Below are positions 58,736 through 64,000 of a stretch of 64,000 nt of DNA, one piece after another. The stretch is taken from the NCBI RefSeq assembly GCF_027887165.1, contig NC_077232.1:84789041-84853040 (forward strand), read 5' to 3'. The translations under genes were made by a program, and so were the position numbers. The DNA comes from Monodelphis domestica (lineage: Eukaryota; Chordata; Mammalia; Didelphimorphia; Didelphidae). How positions within the stretch are numbered: the first letter of the stretch is position 1; the number at the start of each line of letters is the position of its first letter. The notes below the pieces were generated by a model. It was given only the letters and a program-made list of their open reading frames with translations. It was not told where the DNA came from and made no database searches.

Positions 58736-59528
58736 CATTTCCCTCATGGATGCCTGCTGCAGCAAAGGCATTTGGAGCAGAATCACATCCATAGGATAAG
58801 CATGATCTCCTTTAAGAGAAAGGAGACAGGGTCAGGTAAGCTCTAAACACTTCCAGTTAGGCTTTTGGGGGTTGTTTATTAAGTAAAGTCCAAGTCAATA
58901 GGCAATTCTTTTCAAATGAATTTGCTTAAGGTTTTCACACTAAGCCAAGTAATCTAGGGCTATTTAAAAGTAAAAAGAAAAAAAAGTGAGCATTTATGAG
59001 CTAGTCATGAACATGTTCAGGCTGCAAAATTCATGCTTCTCATACTTGCTTCAATATTCATTGTAGATGTAGTAACACACCAGATATCAGTACATAAGTA
59101 TTCAAATGAGAACATTTACAGCAAAGGTTCATTCTTGGAATGTGCACTCATACTGGCAGGCTAGGTCCCCAAAGATTGGCAGTTACTCCTACCCCCCTCA
59201 GTATTCTAGGGATAACCCTGAAGCCCTGAGGCTTCTACATTATTGCACTTGAACTCCTTATCCAGCATGCTCCCCCCTATATTGATTAACTACTTGATAG
59301 CTAATTGTTACAAAGGCATGGCAAGAATAGGAGGACAAAAGCATTTCCCCTAACTTAGAGATGTGTTTTTCTCTGTGGAGAGAGGGCTCAAATTTGAAGC
59401 TGAAAGGTACTTTCATACCAGTAGGGAACATATTTGGCTGACAGATACCTTAAGACTTCTGGTTTTCAGAGTCCTTTTCTCAACTTGTAGAGTTTCCATC
59501 CAACAACTAGCTTTTAGGTATGTTGTCA
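58736..59528. other. Intron 8, nothing recognised
   Basis: No repeat or exon that I can support between the MIR and the retroviral fossil. Confidence 0.4.
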
Positions 59529-59532
59529 CTAA

Positions 59533-59682
59533 TGTAATAAAGAATAAACTGACGGAAACTTAGAACTTCTTGAGTTAGAGAGGATGAAGTGAGGGGAACC
59601 AGTTTTTTCTACAAATGACTGTGTTCTCTGACTGACTTTGACTAGAGAGAGGACTGCTGCAGGGACCTGAAACTGCTGAGGG
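59533..59682 (-). repeat. Inverted copy of the LTR U5 end
   Basis: These 150 bases are the reverse complement of 62993-63141, the last 149 bases of the 3' LTR, with about eight mismatches by eye. The copy begins TGTAATAAAGAATAAACTGA, directly next to the target repeat. Confidence 0.92.
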
Positions 59683-59708
59683 ATATATATATATATATAT
59701 ATATATAT
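59683..59708. repeat. (AT)n microsatellite at the rearrangement junction
   Basis: About 12 AT units lie exactly between the inverted LTR piece and the integrase region. Confidence 0.9.
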
Positions 59709-59712
59709 CAAC

Positions 59713-60480
59713 ATGCCTAAGGACAAGGGATACAAATATGCATTGGTTATAGTGGATAGACTGACTAAATGGGTTGAAGCATGCCCGTCCAAGAAAAGTA
59801 ACACTGCCACGGTAGTGAAATTTCTATTGAAGGAGATTATACCGAGGCATGGCATTCCCGATACCATCGACTCCGACAAGGCGTCCCAATTCTCTTCCCA
59901 GATTCTACGAGAAATCTATAAGAACTTGGGGATTAAGTGTAATTAGCATTCAATCTATCAGCCCCAGAGTTCGGGGCAGGTTGAAAGGATGAACAAAGAG
60001 TTAAAAACACAAATAGGTAAACTCTGTTCAGAAACATATTTAAAATGGACAGATGTTTTGCCTCTTGCTTTGTTCAACGTTAGAACCAGGCCTAGGACTG
60101 ACCTGCACATATCACCTTTTGAAATGCTGTATGGTCAGCCTCTTTGGCATGGTAGGACAGTAAAGCCACCTTACTTGTCCATCTTAAGAGGGGAATGCAT
60201 TCTTCATGAATACTTAAAACAGATACAAGGTAGGATTGAAGAACTAAGGAAACTGGGTTTACTTGTGCAAAGGATACCACTAGATTTTTCATTGCACAAG
60301 ATAAAACCAGGTGATAAAGTCTATGTCAAGAACTTTAATAGAGAATCTCCTACAGAATCAAGATGGATCGGACCTACTACAGTCGTGATGACAACCCCAA
60401 CATCTATAAAGGTTGATCAAAGAGATCCATGGTTCCATGCGTCACATGTGAAATTGCACCACACCCATAATATTGAGTAG
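59713..60480 (+). pseudogene. Retroviral integrase region of pol, fossil
   Basis: The region resembles the core and C-terminal domain of gammaretrovirus-like integrase, the enzyme that joins proviral DNA to the host chromosome. Visible blocks include VDRLTKWVEACPSKK, the family landmark QPQSSGQVERMNKEL, and a C-terminal segment with KPGDKVYV and RWIGPTTVVMTTPTSIKV, as in the murine leukaemia virus group. The N-terminal zinc-binding part is not present. The copy is broken and treated as a fossil. Confidence 0.85.
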
Positions 60481-62028
60481 CCCTAGGAAAATAAGTGATA
60501 AGCAAATGTAATCCCCACCCAAAACACAGGAAAGCACATGAGTACTAGCCACCAGAATACAATAGAGAGAGCCCTGCACAAGTTAAAATAATGAAAAGAT
60601 AGCACCCATGAAGATATACAGCCATAATAATACAAAAAAAAATGAGAGCCCTGCACAAGTTGAATTGATTACAGAATAGAAATGCACCGCTAAATCTGAA
60701 ATATATAGTAAAGTCTCTGAAGATATGCAGCCATTAACACAGAAAACAAAAGGAAAACCTTGCATTATCTACCTGAAATAGTAACAAAAAAAAATCTATC
60801 TCCAAGTAATACATACAATGACAAGTCAAAAAAAAGTTACATACAGTAACCATAAGATAGACCTTGAAAAATATACTCTGAGGCATAATGCATACATCCA
60901 TGCAAGAAGAAAACACAAGTTCATCTTACCTACAAGCACGAAATGGTACACAAATGCAAATGCAAATGCTTACCTCATGCATAAAGAAAGATAAATTCTG
61001 CATGCACGGAGATTTCATCACACTTCCATGCAAAAGTAACTTTTCACTCATACACACACACACACACACACACGTATAAATCTCACACACATGCATTGTT
61101 CGTGGTTTGTTCGTGTGTTCCTGGGTTCCTGATTGTTGCAGCGTATCCTGATGGAAAGAAAACAAGTCTTCAATCAAGTCAGGACGATGGCGTATGGCAT
61201 GCAGACCAGATGAAGGACCAGAGTGGAAAGGAAGAGAATTTCTTCAAGCAACGTGAATGAACATGAAAGAACTTTGGAAATGTGAAATTTGGAACTTTTG
61301 GCCATGAAGGTTATGTAAGGATTCGTCGTACATGTGGACATCACATATACATTTGCATGCACATCCTACATAGCAAAGTAACATAATTTGTGGAATGGGT
61401 AAGTATACAATATGTATGACAACAAATGAATACACTGATAAGAAATTTCTGTGGAAAATCCAAACAGACTTTTCTGTATGAGTTTGCACAGAAATCTACA
61501 AGGATGTACATATGTAAAGTTATACTAAGTTACTAATTGACTAATGAGCTAACTTTTATAGTAAGTTTATTAATAGTCTAACTACTAACAATAGTAATAG
61601 ACTAGTGAATTGGTCTAAGACTTAGGAAATAGAAACATAGAAGTTCTATAGTAGAAAAGTTAGATTGTATTATGATTGTAGGTTAGCATTTGTTAGTGAT
61701 AGGAGATTTTCTTAGTAAATTTATAGACATTAGGAATTAGAATATTTGCATGTTCAAAATGCTATTGAAATTGTTGTAATGATTTGGAAAATGTTACTTA
61801 TTGTGTTATGAAAACTATATTCATGTAATTCCCTTACCTAAATCATTTTCCCATGACCCATTCTTAGCTTAGAATTTAGATGGATAGAACAGCTAAGAGG
61901 AGTTTAGGATTTGTTATTGGGGGAGGGGGTAAGAGTATATTTCAGATAGCAAAGAGTTAAGATAGAATTATTATTAATAAGGTAAGTATCATTAAAAATA
62001 AAATGTATGTTGCATTTTTAGGGCTAAT
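60481..62028 (+). other. Non-coding region of the retroviral fossil, no env recognised
   Basis: The 1.5 kb between integrase and the polypurine tract is A-rich and contains no recognisable envelope sequence. Near 60570-60740 a unit beginning GAGAGCCCTGCACAAGTT recurs, each followed by a GAAGATATNCAGCCAT-like word. A (CA)n run lies at 61052-61073. Confidence 0.65.
61052..61073. repeat. (CA)n microsatellite
   Basis: Eleven AC units within the retroviral fossil. Confidence 0.9.
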
Positions 62029-62040
62029 AAAAGGGGGGAT
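62029..62040 (+). promoter_or_regulatory. Polypurine tract of the retroviral fossil
   Basis: AAAAGGGGGGAT directly precedes the LTR start TGTATTAG, the standard position for plus-strand priming in reverse transcription. Confidence 0.85.
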
Positions 62041-63141
62041 TGTATTAGAGATATGAAAGAGAAAAGATTTTGCAGGACATATGGACCAAGATGCATCTAG
62101 CTCTAAAATGCAAAACCCAGGATTCCATAGGAATGTCCCCGGGTTGGTGGCAGTTGGAGCTGAGTTGGGGGTTTGCTGGCCACACGGTGGGAGAGGAGAA
62201 ACTTGGCTTTTGAACTTAGTCTCTTCTCTGGGCAGTTGGAGCTGAGGGAGGGGTCTTTTGTGTCTCTGTGTCTGGGACTGGAAGTCATACTTTTCCCTGG
62301 AGGCTTTTGGCTGGCCACACTAAGAAGAGTAACTGGGCTTTTGAACTTAGTCTCTGGCTCTCTGGCTCTGAGCAATTGGAGTTGACCAGAGGGGCTTTTT
62401 GGTCCCTGGGTCTCTGACTGGGGGACAGACATTTGCTCTCTGGAGTTTGAAGTTGGCTGAGAGACTTTTGTGAAGCTGACTTAGCTTTTGGACTCTGGTG
62501 AGGCTGATTTGGTTACTTGAAGTTCTCTGACTTTGGACAGTTGGAATTGACAAGAAGGAGAAATCTAACTGAAGAAGAAAGAAGATCTTGAAAAGCCATT
62601 GTCCTCCATCTCCCTATCTCAGAGTCACTGTTTGTGACTGAAGTACTCCCTCAAACCTTTCTAAAATCATTCATTTAGATTAGGGACTTCCTCGTCTCCC
62701 TTACCTCAGTTTCCCATCCTGTTATCCCAGTAAGCCCCTTACCTGAGAAAGAAACTTAGAGTATTTTATAATTCACTCGGGGGAGGGAAAATTGGGAGGA
62801 GAAGGGTGGCAGTTGGAGCAGGGAGGAGGAATGGAGGGAGGGAGGAGATTAGGAAATAGATCTGCCATCGTTAGGGATCAATAAGTAGATTTCCCCAGAG
62901 CAGTCCCTTGTGTACCAGTATCCCTGTGTGTGTGTCAGCATCCCCCAGCAGCATTTCTCTGTCCTCCATTACCATTAAGCAGTCTCAGATTACCTCAGCA
63001 GTTTCAGGTCCCTGCACCAGTCCTCTCTCTAGTCAAAGTCAGCCAGAGAACACAGTCATTTGTAGAAAAAAATGCTTCCCCTCAGTTCAACCTCTCTAAC
63101 TCAAGAAGTAATAAGTTTCCGTCAGTTTATTCTTTATTACA
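62041..63141 (+). mobile_element. 3' LTR, 1101 bases
   Basis: It starts TGTATTAGAG after the polypurine tract and ends TTCTTTATTACA, so TG...CA, and the flanking CTAA repeat begins at 63142. A module starting GGCAGTTGGAGCTGAG recurs near 62148 and 62233, with weaker copies near 62378 and 62536, giving a tandem U3 structure. At 1.1 kb it is long for a class I LTR. Confidence 0.85.
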
Positions 63142-63145
63142 CTAA

Positions 63146-63555
63146 TGGATGCGTTATTCTCTTGCTTAGCTCAGCTAGCTCCTTGAAAGACATAGTGTCC
63201 ATCTATCACTGGCTTGGATCAAGCAGGTCTTTCCTCAGGACTGGTTATTCACCAGATGTGGCTATTGCTGCTTCTAGTACCAGGGGTCTATGCTACCACC
63301 TCTAGTAGCTGAGGGGACTGCTAATGGTCAACCTTTTGAAGCACAAAAGTCACAACATGGTCTGTGCTGAATCTAGACTCATTGACCCAAGAGTAGGAAA
63401 AAATAAATACAGAAGACACAGGGAGTGCTGAGGCTACCACAGTCCCACCTCCTACTTAGAGACTCACAGTTGTTCTTCACTTGAAAGCCACCAGGAAATT
63501 GAGAAGTATAATAAGGGATTAACTCACTGATTTTAAGAGTAGGTCAAGGTTGTCA
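63146..63555. other. Intron 8, nothing recognised
   Basis: Intronic DNA to the right of the retroviral fossil, with no repeat or exon I can support. Confidence 0.4.
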
Positions 63556-63559
63556 TTGA

Positions 63560-63635
63560 ATAGGATTTTTGTAATGTCTAGCATAGTGCTTGGCATGTTG
63601 TAGCTGTTAAATAAATGCATGTTGATTGATATAAT
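63560..63635 (+). mobile_element. L2 3' terminus
   Basis: TGTCTAGCATAGTGCTTGGC and TTAAATAAATGCATGTTGAT are the L2 end. Confidence 0.72.
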
Positions 63636-63714
63636 AAATTTATGGTAGTATTTTTACTCCTATCAAATAGCTATATATAGCTGTTACCCTGTGACTAGTC
63701 AGAAAGCTCTATGA

Positions 63715-64000
63715 ATCCTTGAATCAAAGTTCATAAGGACCTCAGAGGATGCCGAGATCACTCTGGACCTAAATTGGAATCTTCCCCCAAAGCATCTCTG
63801 ATGAGCACTAAGTCAGTCATCTAGCATCTTACATGAGGTCTTCTAATAATGTGGAGCTCTCTATTTCTTCCAGCAGCTTTATTTCTCTTTTATACAGTTT
63901 TACTTATTAGAAGTATTTCTTTATGTAGAACTGAAGCCTACTCCTTGGCAATTTCTACCCATTATTCCTAATTCTACTTTCTAGAGCCAAGCAAGAACAA
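63715..64000 (-). mobile_element. L3/CR1 LINE 3' fragment, cut by window edge
   Basis: TTCATAAGGACCTCAGAGGA at the left and AGAACTGAAGCCTACTCCTT at the right follow the reversed L3 3' region. Confidence 0.62.

Larger units (their letters stand above)
59529..63145 (+). mobile_element. Rearranged class I endogenous retrovirus fossil
   Basis: A truncated provirus of the gammaretrovirus-like class I. From left to right it holds an inverted copy of the LTR end (59533-59682), an AT microsatellite, the 3' part of pol (integrase), about 1.5 kb without recognisable coding, a polypurine tract (62029-62040) and a complete 3' LTR. A 4-base direct repeat CTAA (59529-59532 and 63142-63145) flanks the whole unit, the duplication size used by this class. 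It is broken: gag, protease, reverse transcriptase and any recognisable env are absent, and the integrase region has at least one break. About 5 percent divergence between the two LTR ends suggests roughly ten to twenty million years at an assumed mammalian neutral rate. Confidence 0.85.
11272..64000 (+). other. ACOX3: ACOX3 gene, 5' part (peroxisomal acyl-CoA oxidase 3)
   Basis: ACOX3 (pristanoyl-CoA oxidase) oxidises CoA esters of 2-methyl-branched fatty acids in the peroxisome, using FAD and making H2O2 and a trans-2-enoyl-CoA. Seven coding exons here give the first 297 residues in unbroken phase. They follow the human protein block by block from memory: [41 protein letters not shown]. All introns have GT...AG ends. 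The remaining catalytic domain and the C-terminal peroxisomal signal lie beyond the window. The intron after the 89-base exon is 20.4 kb long and full of repeats. Confidence 0.93.

Noticed and set aside
60888-61079. Small frames near the (CA)n run as an envelope remnant
   Set aside because: They show no envelope hallmarks and derive partly from the microsatellite.
1-64000. CRISPR arrays, bacterial operons or phage elements
   Set aside because: Introns, SINEs, LINEs and a peroxisomal enzyme gene show nuclear DNA of a mammal. No direct-repeat and spacer pattern exists.
1-64000. Free-standing tRNA or rRNA genes
   Set aside because: The tRNA-like sequences seen are all heads of SINEs with their bodies and tails attached. 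No independent cloverleaf or rRNA segment was found.

Overview
The window is vertebrate nuclear DNA, almost certainly from a marsupial. The interspersed repeats are the evidence: many copies of a tRNA-derived SINE whose body begins near GGGGCAGCTGGGTGGCTCAG, SINEs with an RTE-derived tail, L1 copies of the marsupial type, abundant old L2, L3/CR1 and MIR, and several LTR elements. I cannot name the species. An opossum-like or other marsupial genome fits equally well.

The one host gene I can identify is ACOX3, the peroxisomal acyl-CoA oxidase for branched chains (pristanoyl-CoA oxidase), on the + strand. A GC-rich promoter with three GC boxes lies near 11.05-11.4 kb. It is followed by a probable non-coding first exon with two candidate splice donors. 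Seven coding exons follow: 27005-27179 (start codon at 27018), 28604-28837, 30893-30967, 32314-32403, 35235-35378, 37782-37870 and 58317-58413. Reading phases agree across every junction and the exons give the first 297 residues. The rest of the gene lies beyond the right edge. In human the ACOX3 promoter is shared head to head with TRMT44. I see no TRMT44 exon to the left here.

Layout: 1-2.98 kb is the 3' part of a young L1 whose ORF2 frame is open across all 867 visible codons. From 3 to 11 kb there are old repeats, an LTR-like element at about 5.5-5.8 kb, a MIR carrying two nested SINEs (7.2-7.9 kb) and a 1.6-kb L2. From 11 to 13 kb come the promoter and a pyrimidine-rich tract of about 1.1 kb. 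The first intron (13-27 kb) holds L1 and L2 pieces, three related LTRs (16.3, 20.2 and 21.3 kb), a hAT-type MITE, an unrecognised minus-strand coding-like segment (23.2-23.7 kb) and simple repeats. From 27 to 38 kb the ACOX3 exons alternate with MIR, L3, L1 and SINE copies and a strong inverted repeat at 36.06-36.24 kb. The 20.4-kb intron at 38-58 kb contains a second hAT MITE, a decayed L1 with both ORFs, and an L3 split by an L2. At 59.5-63.1 kb, in the intron after the last exon seen, is a rearranged class I endogenous retrovirus fossil. Its two outer edges are the same LTR end in inverted orientation, flanked by a 4-bp direct repeat.

No new gene system was found. The most unusual structures are the retroviral fossil with two like ends, the 36-kb inverted repeat, and the paired hAT MITEs with perfect 8-bp target duplications. 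Repeat family names come from memory of consensus sequences and were not checked against a library.
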